From: Zerene cesonia
Lineage: Eukaryota; Arthropoda; Insecta; Lepidoptera; Pieridae
Direction of reading: 5' to 3'
NCBI RefSeq assembly: GCF_012273895.1
Contig: NC_052103.1
Span: forward strand, 3,410,001-3,474,000
DNA: 64,000 nt
This document shows positions 12,490 through 23,412 of this stretch, piece by piece. Each line of letters opens with the position of its first letter. The stretch's first letter is position 1. The notes beneath the pieces were generated by a model. It was not told the DNA's origin and made no database searches. It saw only the letters and a list, made by a program, of their open reading frames with translations. Both the position numbers and the translations under genes were made by a program.

Positions 12490-12607
12490 ATGAGAAATTT
12501 TGATCACGGGTGGCCGAGAGGCTAGGCGTTGCTACGGTTAGGCAAGAAACGCAGGTTCGAATCCTGCCTCGTGATCAATTTTTTTCTATTCTTTCAAAAT
12601 TTCTCAT
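12490..12607 (+). other. tRNA-like fold inside a 14-bp inverted repeat
   Basis: 12504-12575 folds as a tRNA: acceptor TCACGGG/CTCGTGA, D stem GCC/GGC, anticodon stem TTGCT/GGCAA with loop ACGGTTA, T arm GCAGG-TTCGAAT-CCTGC. A T7 run follows at about 12579. The loop has C instead of U at position 33 and would give anticodon GGT. The fold is flanked by ATGAGAAATTTTGA (12490-12503) and its exact complement (12594-12607). More likely the head of a SINE-like element than a working tRNA. Confidence 0.5.
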
Positions 12608-12699
12608 TTATAAAGCATTTCAATGCTATAAAACTAAAAATTAAATTTAATTTCCACATTATTTATAATAAGTTATTCATTCCTAACCATAAATTCCAC

Positions 12700-12880
12700 T
12701 TTATTTTATTTTCATTTTTCTTTATTTGGGACAAAAACAGTTACACATTAAAATAAACAAAGGACTTAAACAATTAAATTCACGAATGTATAACCCACGA
12801 CATTATCCACATATATATACAAAAATATTGAAATGGTGTCAGTTTCAAGTTACATAGAACGATTGCATATTAAAAAAATA
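12700..12880 (+). repeat. AT-rich interspersed repeat (GGGACAAAAACAG family), copy 1
   Basis: Shares CATTAAAATAAACAAA, CCCACGACATTATCCACATA and GGTGTCAGTTTCAAGTTACA with copies at 31434-31680 and 49210-49490. This copy follows the tRNA-like structure. Confidence 0.7.
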
Positions 12881-15629
12881 ATTCTTATAATAATTCATTC
12901 CACTCTATATAACCACTTTGTGCTGACAGATAACTAAATCATGTAAACGTCAATCAATATCAATTAATTAACGTCGTAAATTAATGATTATAATTAATTA
13001 GTTTAGTACACCGTTCAGTTAATTCATATTCTAGAAGGATCGATGTAATTTTGATTACACGGAATAATAGATTAGATCAGACAGGCATACAGATGGACAG
13101 AGAGACGAAGTTACTTTCGCATTGATAATATTACTAGGGATTTCTGGAACACGGTTATTATTACAGCTGATAGAAAGATGAAATATCTAATATTTAAGGC
13201 ATTATTTTACACAATAATAAAAAAGCCGTGTCCACACTTTAACCGAAAAACGTTAGTTTTTTTTTTATTTTTATTTAATTAATACGACGGATAAACAAAG
13301 GTTTTTTAATTCAATTTTTTTTTAGGTTTCTTTCGATTTACAGAGGAATACTTGTCATTTCATTCTACTTAAAAATTTAGATACCTCTTTCGGCGAACTT
13401 TGTTTAAGAAAACAATTATTTTAAATTAGCCTACATAATATACCTATACTCTTTTTAAATCGACTATATTTTTGTGTTTGTTACCTCACAACATTTTACT
13501 GGGTGAACCGATTTTTATTACACTTTTTTTTATTTGAAAGGTGGTGCTTCCCATGTGGTCCCATTCAAAATTTGGCCTATTGCTGACTATATCAGGGCGG
13601 TTAAGGGTTATTTTATAAATTAATGACGTATATTCAATTTATCTAAGTGCAACTTAAATATTTACTTGAATAAAGCAAGATTGGCATGTGTTGTTTATCA
13701 ATAAAATAACGTTATAAAGTCCATTACCGTACAAACATTCAATAAAGATGGGAGTTTTATTTGACACAAACACTAATAACTTGCAAATAAACGTTTTTGA
13801 TGACGCATAAATATGTGTAATAGCGTCGTCTAGGTCAAATACTACACATACATATTATGTACCTATTTAAAAATTACGATTCAATGTTTCTCCATTCTTA
13901 ACTTGAAAACGACTTCACAGATCTTGATGTGATTCGGTTATGTATAAATTATTTTGACTAACACACCTCAACCTATAACTATAGTGTAAGTATTAAAAAT
14001 AGGGGAATGATGCATGAAAATTATATTTTATCACAGTGTATGCTTCTATTGCGAATCTAAATAAAATTATGTGTTCACTTCAAACTAGTGTCAGATAAAA
14101 GTGAGTTAGAATTTGAAATAGCCACTTAAAACATAACAATGAACATTACACAGAATTGGTCGTTTATTTCTTCTTGGTTTAGTTTAAATAAAATACATAT
14201 CACGTGCATGGAACTATGGCATTAACCTTGGCTTAATTATATTATAAAATAGAGCAGACTTACATCTATTTTTCCTTGACCGCGCGGGTCATTTTAACTA
14301 TATTAATAATAAACATGTAGAAATATGAAGTAAATGTCCGTGTACATATTTGCTGCAATAGCGTTCGTATATTTATATTATGTTTTTGCAATTATGAATT
14401 TTATTCGATCGTGAAACGTCATAGCATGTAATCGTCCATGTTTTAATTTTAATGAAATTATATTTCTATAACAATAATAATAATATAATAATATTTATTT
14501 ATTAGCAAGGACAAATATTAAATTCACAATGATGCTCTGCCTTCTGAACTAGGTGTACCTGTATCTCAGAAGACAGTGACTTCTCTTAAATTGAAATACA
14601 TAATATTTGTAATTTCATTTTAAATTTAATGACATAAGGATATACGTTTCAAAAGGTGGCATGTTGGATATAGATTGAATTTTCTTGCAATTATGAAATT
14701 TCTTCAATGTCTCTGTTGATATTCGGTAATCCATAAGTATTCTTAAAAGTCACTAAACTGCTAGTTTTCGAATAATATATTATTTTGGTCAACAATGAAC
14801 CTCATAAGGCCTTTATGTCTCCAGTCAAAAGTCCAACCGAATTCTAAAACACACCTTATTATTATATCAAACTTCGGAGTCCATTTTTGAAACTGAAACA
14901 CAAAAGCCTGCATTCGTTTTCATATTTTTCTATTATTTTATTCATTCCCAGAGTAAACATGGAGTTTGTTAACTTCTTCAATGAATTCTTCCCAAATTAC
15001 TTCATACATTTAGATTTTCTTCTTCTTTAGATATCACTTCACATAACTTGACGATTATTTTGAACCTTAGATACTTGTCTTTATTGATCAAACACTTAAT
15101 AATGTAAATTCCATATCGTATATCAATACAAGCAGTAATTTAATACTATTGGATATGATCGACCTATATGATTTCCGATAGAAGGTCCTTCATACATCGC
15201 TGATATTATATACAGTTTATAATTAAATCTGTTACTGATTTAATGCCTGTATATATAAAAAGGTAGGTGACAAACAATAAAAAAATTGTTAATTATATTA
15301 TCATATTTTGCTAACTGCTCAGAGTGAATCTAGAAATAATAAGGTTATATTTGTATTAACTCTTTGAAAAGGTTATAATTCTACGGTATGTTTTGCGCTT
15401 TTTGAACTATAATTTAGTGTATAATTTAAATAGAAAATCCGATTGATGTATGTCTTACACAATAGCTCTTGGAATTACAAAATATAGTATAAGTGCGTTG
15501 TCCTCGACTTGACGACTCGACGTCTACAATTTGTTTTAAAGCTTGTGTAGTGGTATATATAGCCCAAAATAAGTTTTCAACTAATTTTAAATGTTCTATG
15601 AAACGGTCACAGCGAATTATATAATAAAA
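12881..15629. other. Intergenic, mostly unassigned
   Basis: AT-rich with T runs. A short block at 13535-13580 (GGTGGTGCTTCCCATGTGGT) is shared with 54170-54215, so it is an interspersed repeat. No gene is seen. Confidence 0.45.
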
Positions 15630-15674
15630 TTAATAGGGGTAGTTAGTATTTTCTTGTGTTTGATTAATAGGGGT
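15630..15674. mobile_element. 23-bp transposon footprint between 11-bp direct repeats
   Basis: TTAATAGGGGT occurs at 15630-15640 and 15664-15674. Between them AGTTAGTATTTTCTTGTGTTTGA matches the end of the foldback family at 43447 and 50967. This looks like an extremely truncated insertion with its target duplication. Confidence 0.55.
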
Positions 15675-15945
15675 GTTATGTGTTGCCTGCAATCACATTA
15701 GAATATAATTACAATTTCTTTATACTCCTGATTATTAGGTAGCATTTTTTACCAGGCAACCTTAACAATAAAAGTAAAATAAATAGAACTGGTGGGTGAG
15801 CAAAAATAAAACAAATATTGTAACACAAATTACTTATTGTGGCTTTGTTTTTTATACATAATATTATGAACCTGCAGCAGGAGTCCATACGAGACAATAA
15901 TTGTTGTACCACTAATACGTAAATCAACAAATTTGCTAACATATT

Positions 15946-15960
15946 AATTTTCCAGTTACA
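15946..15960 (+). promoter_or_regulatory. Splice acceptor just upstream of gene A start codon
   Basis: TTAATTTTCCAG ends five bases before the gene A ATG. A pyrimidine-rich AG this close to the start codon suggests that a noncoding 5' exon is spliced here, so the gene A promoter would lie further upstream. The other genes lack a comparable acceptor. Confidence 0.45.
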
Positions 15961-16129
15961 ATGGAAACACTACAACACCATCCGTTGATAGAAATATCAG
16001 TCGACGACGTTATTAAGGCAAGAGAGTTTTATGGGATTAATGATGCTAAAAGAATAACGGAAAGTCTAGACCTTATAGACGAATGGTGCAAGAAACAAGA
16101 CCATTTATCAGAGGCTTGCAAAGCATTAA
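15961..16129 (+). CDS. Gene A coding exon 1 (residues 1-56)
   Basis: Starts at the ATG and ends at the donor GTAAG at 16130, phase 1. It encodes the start of the CRAL-TRIO N domain, ending EWCKKQDHLSEACKAL. The sequence stays open past the donor to 16188, but the paralogs show that the protein splices here. Confidence 0.88.
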
Positions 16130-19100
16130 GTAAGTTTACAGGAAAAGTTTCCCCGACGATAAAATTCCGTTTCGGCATTGTTACATGATGGCCATGCCTT
16201 TATTTATTTGAACAATGAGTTTAATGAAAAAATCTCTTATATATAATGCTTTTTCATTTGATTATTTCTATAATGTTATTATGTTCATAGATAATGCAAC
16301 AAAACAAATCGTAAAGTTATATGTTAATTAAATAAATCTTTTACAACATTAAATGTCTTCACTCACACGAAAATTTTGATAATATATTTAATATGTTATA
16401 GAATGAATCTGAACTGTTCGTCCAAAAATATTAAATACAACTGCCATTGTTAGTTTGTTTGTAAAAATAAAGTTTCAATAAATAAATTAATAAGATGAGT
16501 ACACTTGCAGAATGTTTCCAATTATATAGCATAAACATACACCCAATTGATAATTAATACAATAAAATTTTATTTCAGATCGTAATATTTTAGAAAGGAT
16601 ACTGATTCTGTCTCGAGGATCAGTGGAAGCCACAAAGATTAAAATCGACAAAATGTTCACGTCAAGAGCTATGATGCCCGAGCTGTGTATGAACAGAAGC
16701 GTGGAGGAATTTGAAACGCTTTGGGAATATGGGTAAATTTTATTCTTATTTATTAATAACCTTTGTGTACAATCGAGTCAGTACAGATCGAGTTTTAGCT
16801 TCTTGTTCTCTTTGTTAATGGCTTCACCCAACAGAGAGACTGTACCATATCCAGTGTAAGTGGGAGAGTCAGGACTCAAATTACAGATAATCCGACTGAT
16901 ATTCTAGTGACATTTAACATTTGGAACTGGGTGGAAATACAGACTAAATTTCATTATTTTTTTAAAACGTTTTACAATATTTTTCCTATTAAAGCATCTA
17001 CAATACTTTTTATAATAAGTGTTATAATAATATAATTCAAAATAAGAAACGCCACTCTTTGAGATGAAAATTGTGCTGAAATTATATAAAACACATAATT
17101 TTAAGTATCTATACTTTTTATTTATTATCTGGTCCTAGTATGTAGGTTATAAGTTTTAGAAATGTAAGTAAATTATATTGTGCATGCTATTATCTACCAA
17201 GCTCAGGTTTTCATTGTAGCAAGGCACTCTAGCATAGATTATTAAGAAATGCTTTGTATTATTAATTCTAGACTAATGCCTTAATATATTGCGCCTTTGA
17301 AATGTGAATGAAAAATATTGCTATGTTAATTTGTTAAGGGGGCAATAAATTTCATTTCACGCGGGGATACTAATGATAAGCTCCTAATAGCAAATGTTAA
17401 TTTTATCTTATCCTGTATATCTTATGAAGTTTTCAATTGTAAAGTGATTGATATTCATAATGTCCTATGATATAGGAATATCTATTTAATAATCTTTAAT
17501 CAACGTCTCCAGTCGTAGATAATAGACAGTTTTTTATTTTTATTTTTTTACTATTGATTATTGTCTACAATTGATTACATCTCCATGTTAAAGTAAATAA
17601 CATAATACGGTTTATATTTTACACTAAATAACTACCTGATAACCAAAGAATATAGATATGTGTATATTTTTGTATATAACTATTAGAATTTATTTACTAT
17701 TATATATTAGACTTAGCATTATTAGCATAGAAAATATATGATGATAGCATTATTTTTTATTCTGTTCGTATTAAATAAAAACACACTATTTACAGACTCT
17801 ACGTACCACTCCCAAAGCTGTATAAAATGGACCAATCGAGGGTGATGGTGACACAATTTTCATCGGAAAAATTAGAACAATTTAGCTTATTATCATACTT
17901 TCGATATGCGTTTATGGTAAGCTCCTTTCGCTAGCTAAGGTATTGGGTAGTTAGAGATTCCAACCGCTCTAATTATGCGCCTGGTCCGGAAACGGGCAGC
18001 CGCCGAGGGGGTCGCGGATGGATTTTAAGCGGCTCGACGGATCACAGTGGGGTTTTGGTCGGTAAGAATCCGACATAACCCACGGCTCCATTCCTGGGAG
18101 CCGTGGGTTATGTCGGATTCTCACACTATATAAAAAGAAAGTTAGATTTCCAAACACATTCCTGTGGCTTGGCTGATAATTGAACAATTAAACGCACTAA
18201 CCTAAAGTGAAGTTGTATTGTAATTATACGACAGGCTTTGTCCAAGATGAATAACCACCCACCCACTCATACATAAAGGTACTATGTATGCCCACAATCT
18301 AGGAAGCTGGTAGAATAGGAAACGATGCTCATAAATTTATAACGCTCTTAAATGAATGAGTGACAGCTGACAGCCGGGTGTACATCAGAAAATTGGATAT
18401 CTCTTCGAATCTTGCAAAAAAAAAAACAAGCGCAATACATATAAATAGTTTTAATTTTTTAATAGAAAAAATATGTTCTAAAATCTATGAATTTTTGATG
18501 TAAAAACGTAATTTATTATTTTTTACATTAATTATTTTGTACAAATGTGTTAAAATGTAAATAATCAATCAAGATTTGCATGCCATTTTCAACAAGCATT
18601 TTGTATATTTTAAATCATATTTTCACTTCCTAGATAGGAGAATACAGGCTACACTATGACTATTGTTTATCGGAGAGATATATCATCGATCTATCGAATA
18701 TTCACATTGGACTGCTTACAAAAGTGAACCCTATACTGGTGAAGAAAGCAGAAGTGTTGTGTACAGTAAGTTTATTTTCTTATCTTATACTAGAAGCACG
18801 TCTCGGCTCCGCCCGGATATCCTTCCTTTCTATTTATATTCTTCCTTCCTGTTGGATTCCTATTTATTCCAAGGAAGCATTTAATCGGGATAAAAAGTAT
18901 CCCATCACCCACGTCAGCTCATACCCTGTCGGTATAACAAATTTCATCAAAATTCGTTAAGAAGTTTCATCGTGATCGACGGACAAACATCAAAACAAAC
19001 AAACTTTCACTTTTAGTGTGATTACATGCTTCATGTTGACCATTCGCAACGTTACCTACTGTCATAATTATATCCGCTTAAAGCTATTTTATAGTAAACC

Positions 19101-20861
19101 TGAATAACGTAATCAATATGTCATAATCATCATCATCATCAGCCCATACACGTTCCCACTGCTGGCAAATAGGCCTCCTATGCGGGTACAGGCCATAATC
19201 CACCACACTGGCCAAGTGCGGGTTGGCAGATGTCAAATGTCGTCGAACTTTTGATTCTTGGACATGCCGGTTTCCTCACGATGTTTTTCTTCACCGTTTT
19301 AATCAATATGTATCTAACTACAATTGTGATTGTTTAATAAGTAAAACTGTATTTTTACTACAATGTTCACGACAGTAAAAAAAAAATATGTTCCTATAAT
19401 GTGTTTATTTACACACATAAGTAAAACAAAATAACACAAAACAATGGCTCGGTTCAAGGGTAACTAAAGACAAGATCTTAATTTATGAGATTATTAATTA
19501 CCTTATAGTGTAACTTACGCACGATTTAAAAAAGGTATCGTTTCAAGGATGCTCATTAAATATAATTTGTTTTTCAAAATTTTTTTATCGGCAGTAGTAA
19601 TAAAAGAAAATGCGTAGTTATTGGTATCGTTTGTTAAAATTTTAGTTATATTTTAGCTCACATAAAAATGGTGATTCAATTAATACACGAAGTTCGTCAA
19701 TGCCATTGAATTATTTTAGAAAGAAAGACAAAGAAAGTAAATCATTTATCTTGACACAGACATACACACACACAACAGATCATAATAGAAAACAGAAACA
19801 TGCAATAAATCAAAAAAGAAGAGAAAAAAAAAACAAAAATTTTATTAATATTGTGCAAGAAACAATGAAAATTAGTCCAATAACACAATAAAACTGTCGG
19901 TTGTTGTATGAAACGATAATTTCTGTAATTTAAAAACCTACCAAGATGTCTATAATTATTTTATTTGTCTTCACAATCACGCATGACTTAATACAAACGA
20001 TATCATAATTGCTTTTGTGCGGCCGATAGCAATTGTATTTTTACCATATAATTGTCGTAAGCATAATAACTGAAATGCACCAGCTCATGCTAGAATAAAT
20101 CCTCCAATAAATAGGAATCCATTTAATTTTTCAGGAAGGTTTCGGTACAAAAATAAAAGGCATTCACTTACTGAATGCGCCGTCCTTCGTGGACAGGATT
20201 GTTTCTCTCATAAAGCAAGGTCTTAAAGAAAAGGTAGCCAGGCGGCTTCACGTGCATAATTCATATGCGGACCTACATAAGCATATCCCAAAAGAAATAC
20301 TACCTAAGGACTACGAAGGGGATGGCCCGAGCTTATCTAAATTAGCAGGTATCTAAACTAAACATATAAGTTTAAAGTAAATGTAGTCATAATAACTATT
20401 TTGTTCGCTACGTTCTATATAATTGCACTCTAGCGTTTTATATTACAATTATATGGTCAGGGCCATTTTTTACTACAAACTTGGGCCTTGATCACTATGA
20501 AGTTTTTGCCCGTTTTGAGTCAATATAACACAAGCTTCTATTGTTTGTAGGATTTAAGCAATGTGCAAGGGACTGGAAGGGTCCTGATAATATGGAAATT
20601 GAAACGAAATTCGAATCAAGTTATTACTCGTTGATTAAAACTTATAATTATTGTGTGATGCGTCTATTAATATTTGATAACTAACCATAATTAAAATGTA
20701 TTCTAGAACAATGGAAAGAATCGCTGAGAACTGAAGAAGCCAGACAGATAATAAAAGACAGCGACAAATTGGTAGCTGACGAGTCTCGACGCAATTCCTC
20801 AAAGTTCAACGAAGAGTATTTAGGAATGCCCGGGTCCTTTAGGAAATTGAATGTAGATTAA
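15961..20861 (+). CDS. Gene A: CRAL-TRIO lipid-transfer protein, six exons, 314 aa
   Basis: Six exons joined by GT-AG introns give an unbroken 314-residue protein: 15961-16129, 16579-16732, 17796-17916, 18634-18765, 20135-20348, 20707-20861 (intron phases 1,2,0,0,1). Residues about 20-105 resemble the helical CRAL-TRIO N-terminal domain (RGSVEATKIKIDKMFTSRAM, then MPE). Residues about 110-262 resemble the Sec14/CRAL-TRIO lipid-binding fold, with KIKGIHLLNAP at 198 and HVH near 231. The tail GMPGSFRKLNVD matches that of genes B and C. No signal peptide or membrane segment is seen, so a cytosolic carrier of a small lipid (tocopherol-, retinoid- or carotenoid-like) is inferred; the ligand is unknown. 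Oddities: exon 1 is two codons longer than in the paralogs, and the usual LPxEYGG motif reads LPKDYEGDG (248-256). The ATG is the first in frame and lies five bases after a good splice acceptor, suggesting a noncoding first exon upstream. Confidence 0.9.
16579..16732 (+). CDS. Gene A coding exon 2
   Basis: Follows the acceptor TATTTCAG and ends before donor GTAAAT, phase 2. It encodes the NILERILILSRGSVEATKIK segment and the MPELCM motif, aligning residue by residue with exon 2 of genes B and C. Confidence 0.88.
17796..17916 (+). CDS. Gene A coding exon 3
   Basis: Lies between acceptor TTTACAG and donor GTAAGC, phase 0 at its end. It encodes LYVPLPKLYKMDQSRVMV and a following helix ending YFRYAFM, the start of the CRAL-TRIO lipid-binding domain. 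Confidence 0.88.
17940..18130 (+). repeat. GC-rich repeat ending in a perfect 25-bp hairpin
   Basis: A GC-rich island in gene A intron 3. It ends with arms 18065-18089 and 18097-18121 that are exact complements around a 7-base loop (ATTCCTG). The preceding GGGGTTTTGGTCGGTAAGAA resembles a LINE 3' UTR. The minus-strand open frame here has no recognisable domain. Confidence 0.5.
18634..18765 (+). CDS. Gene A coding exon 4
   Basis: Forty-four whole codons between acceptor TTCCTAG and donor GTAAGT. It encodes IGEYRLHYDYCLSERYIIDL and the following helix, the core strand-helix unit of the Sec14-like fold. It is one codon shorter than in genes B and C. Confidence 0.87.
18790..19021 (-). mobile_element. 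Helitron-like element, TCACACTAA subtype
   Basis: Read on the minus strand it starts TCACACTAAAAGTGAAAG and ends in CTAG, flanked by A and T. It shares CGGACAAACATC and GGGATAAAAAGTATC with 25724-25920 and 54667-54859. It begins just after gene A exon 4. Confidence 0.7.
19122..19299 (-). mobile_element. 5'-truncated RTE-like LINE tail with 12-bp target duplication
   Basis: Reversed tail with CATCATCATCATC at its end, GCCCATACACGTTCCCACTG and GGACATGCCGGTTTCCTCAC. TAATCAATATGT flanks it at 19110-19121 and 19300-19311. Located in gene A intron 4. Confidence 0.7.
20135..20348 (+). CDS. Gene A coding exon 5
   Basis: Follows acceptor TTTTTCAG and ends before GTATCT, phase 1. It encodes EGFGTKIKGIHLLNAPSF through LPKDYEGDG, the gate-helix and C-terminal part of the lipid-binding domain. 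Length (214) equals exon 5 of gene C. Confidence 0.89.
20707..20861 (+). CDS. Gene A coding exon 6 with stop
   Basis: Follows acceptor TTCTAG and ends in TAA. It encodes EQWKESLRTEEARQII, then FNEEYLGMPGSFRKLNVD and stop. Length 155 is identical in genes A, B and C. Confidence 0.9.
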
Positions 20862-21070
20862 TCTAGAATTTACCGAGGCGTTGTTTACGGTGGTGTGAAT
20901 GTGAAAAATTTCTTCCAAGTTAGGTATTTTATGGTTTGTTGAAGATAATTGTATTGAATGTTAAGATTAAGGGTTGTCAAATATATATTTTAAGACGGAC
21001 AAAGTAAGAATTGTCAAGTAGTTGCCACGCATATTGAAGAAAAAAAATATTCTAAGTATTTTTTTTTTAT

Positions 21071-21392
21071 ATGGGAGTCGAGCACGCTTCAGCACGGATT
21101 GGGCCGCTCGCACCGGGGAGGTACCACACCCGCACACAGAACCAGCGTGAAATAGAAGCATGCTATGCTGTGTTTCGTACGGTGAGAGGGGGAGCCGGAG
21201 ACTCGTTACTTATCCTTACCTCTCTTAGTCCATTCCTTGTTTCCAGTCATCAATCCTTTCTTTATCACTTTCCCCTTAAAAGTGGGTCGCGCATTTGCAA
21301 AAGCACTACCTCTACGAGTGTTCACGGGCGCTAGTAATCATTTACCATTAGGCGAACCACCAGCTCAATTGCCCGCTTATAGCATAAAAAAT
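21071..21392 (+). mobile_element. Complete poly-A SINE
   Basis: Runs from ATGGGAGTCGAGCACGCTTC through GAACCACCAGCTCAATTGCC to AGCATAAAAAA. Four complete copies in the window define a family of about 320 bases with a poly-A tail. Open frames in it are not genes. It lies downstream of gene A, possibly in its 3' UTR. Confidence 0.75.
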
Positions 21393-21447
21393 ATTGTTTA
21401 CAGTTATAAAATAATACGTTATTATTGTGAGTGAATGTTTAATTAAT

Positions 21448-21453
21448 AATAAA
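21448..21453 (+). terminator. Possible poly(A) signal of gene A
   Basis: First AATAAA found downstream of the gene A stop, about 590 bases away and beyond a SINE. If used, the SINE is part of the 3' UTR. Confidence 0.25.
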
Positions 21454-21922
21454 TAAGTCTTCCTTGAAACTTGACCCAACATATCTTAAGATTTAACAAT
21501 AAAGTAAAATTTTAAAAATAAGAAGTTTTATTCTCCGATTCAAAAGTTTATTTTCAGTGCCATAAACAATTATGTATCGTAAAGGGCAACTCTGTGAGAC
21601 AATCAGTGTCACGAGATGAACTTTTTCGCCTTGACTTTCTGGTTTTGTCGTCATGATACATAATTTAATACTTCCCATTTCCTCAGACCCTAGCAGATAA
21701 CAGGATGGTTTTGATGTCAAATAATGAAGATGCAAAGAGGTAAAACATATATCTAAGGAAAAGCCCTTTATAGATAGAGTAGTATGGATTTACATTAAAA
21801 TATTGAATCCTTATGCTGCTATTGAAACATTCATAATAAGTGTGTATATCTTGTCAGAATAAGATTGCTTATTTGTCTAAGTCATTAGTATTATACTCTG
21901 GTTTCCCTTCAAAACGTCAAAC

Positions 21923-22155
21923 TAACTGCGCTCCGCGGTTTCATATATAACATCATCTTGATGTTTTATATAAATAGACTAGCTGCACCCGGCAAACGCT
22001 GTTCTGCCTTACTCTTATCGTTTAGTGGTATGAAAAATAGATGTTAGCCGATTCTCAGACCTACCCAATATGCTTACCAAATTTCAGAGGAATCGGTCAA
22101 GCCGTTTCGGAGGAGTATAGAGACTAACATTGTGACACGAGAATTTTATATATAA

Positions 22156-22157
<2 letters not shown>
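21923..22157 (-). mobile_element. Helitron-like elements, two adjacent pieces
   Basis: A short ACTAACTGCGCTCCGCGGTT piece, then a longer copy from CTAGCTGCACCCGGCAAACG (21979) to GAATTTTATATATAAATAG. The longer one is the same subtype as 6488-6555. Confidence 0.65.
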
Positions 22158-22190
<33 letters not shown>

Positions 22191-22192
22191 TA
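22157..22192 (+). repeat. (TAGA)n microsatellite
   Basis: About nine TAGA units directly at the outer end of the adjacent Helitron-like element. Confidence 0.9.
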
Positions 22193-22209
22193 GGTACGTC
22201 ATTCAAGTT

Positions 22210-22303
22210 ACGCAAGGTTAGTACCTTGCGTACCTTTTGGTAACTTGGTAATTTTATCTCAACGATACAAATTAAAGGGCTTGATTAATTTGTATCGATG
22301 AGA
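22210..22303. repeat. Two adjacent hairpins
   Basis: ACGCAAGGT-TAGT-ACCTTGCGT (22210-22231), then arms 22257-22275 and 22285-22303 of 19 bases with one mismatch around a 9-base loop. Not part of a recognised gene. Confidence 0.55.
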
Positions 22304-22494
22304 ACTTCACGTAAAGTTGAGTCTGGATGAGTTACAATTTATATAGTCCTCATCGGTTTACAGCTACCTTCTATAGGGCTTACTAATTAAGATTCAACAT
22401 GCGAAAATGTTCAGTTTTACAAAACAATGCATAATCCGTGCTCGTGCAATGTACTTTAACATTTTAAACTAAATATTAATCGAAATCTTACTCT

Positions 22495-22834
22495 TTTATG
22501 TCATAGCGGGCAACGGGGTGGTTCGCCTGATAGTAAGCGATCACCACCAGCCCATGAACATTCGCAGAGTTAAGTGTCTCTACGAATGCGCTGCTCGCTC
22601 TTTAGGCAAGAGATGAGGAAGGATTTACGATGGGAAAGGAGGAATGGATTCTAAAGGGTCAAGAAAAGGCAACGGGCCTCCGGCTCTCTCACTCAACGTA
22701 CGAAACAGGTACTATTTCTATGTATGTACTATACTATACAGTATGGTACTGTTTCACGTCAGTCTTCTGTGGGGGTGTGGTACTTCCCCGGTGCGAGCTG
22801 GCCTAATTCGTGCCGAAACGGGCTCGACTCCCAC
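22495..22834 (-). mobile_element. Complete poly-A SINE, minus strand
   Basis: Starts TTTATGTCATAGCGGGCAAC and ends CTCGACTCCCAC, the reverse of the copy at 21071. Confidence 0.75.
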
Positions 22835-23107
22835 AATAAAAACACTTGCTGTTAAATATAGAGTAAACCTATTTAACCCTGATGATTTATTCAGGGTAAT
22901 AAGATAAACTAATTAAATTATTGTCACGGATCCTGGATAAGTATACAAAGTTCACATTCAATTTGTCCGTATAAAATCGTTAAAAATCGAGTCTTGAGGA
23001 GTCCGTTACATACCAAACTAAACATACAAACATACATGCTAAAATAAATAAAACATCCTAATATTATAAGAATGATAAAATAGTTTGTTTTGAATATTAT
23101 AATAATA

Positions 23108-23290
23108 CTAGCTGCGCCCCGCGGTTTCACCCGCGTAAGTCCGTATCCCGTAGGAATATCCGGATAAAAAATAGATGTTGGCCGATTCTCAGACCTACCC
23201 GATATGCACAAAAAATTTCATCAAAATCGGTCAAGCCGTTTCGGAGGAGTACGGCAACGAAAACTGTGACACGGGAATTTTATATATTAG
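23108..23290 (-). mobile_element. Chimeric Helitron-like element
   Basis: The 3' end is the GCGGGGCGCAGCTAG subtype, but the rest (GATTCTCAGACCTACCCGAT, AAGCCGTTTCGGAGGAGTA) is the subtype seen at 21979. This shows end swapping or a switch between related elements. Confidence 0.65.
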
Positions 23291-23412
23291 ATTAACCATC
23301 ATTTATAGACACGTAGACTGCTTTCTACAAACTAATTGTTCTAACAAGAAGAACTGGTTTCGTGAATCAATTGACCTAAATCGTTTATGGTCAATATTTG
23401 TTATTATAAATG

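Noticed and set aside
12504..12575. Functional tRNA-Thr gene
   Set aside because: The fold is good but position 33 is C, and it is embedded in an inverted repeat with a repeated tail, so I list it as tRNA-like only.
18663..18960. Alternative frames overlapping gene A exon 4
   Set aside because: Only the frame that splices into exons 3 and 5 keeps CRAL-TRIO similarity; the downstream part is a Helitron-like element.
21071..21434. Open frames starting like GVEHASARIGPLAPG
   Set aside because: They lie in a SINE whose copies recur at 22.5, 27.9 and 59.8 kb with frames broken differently.
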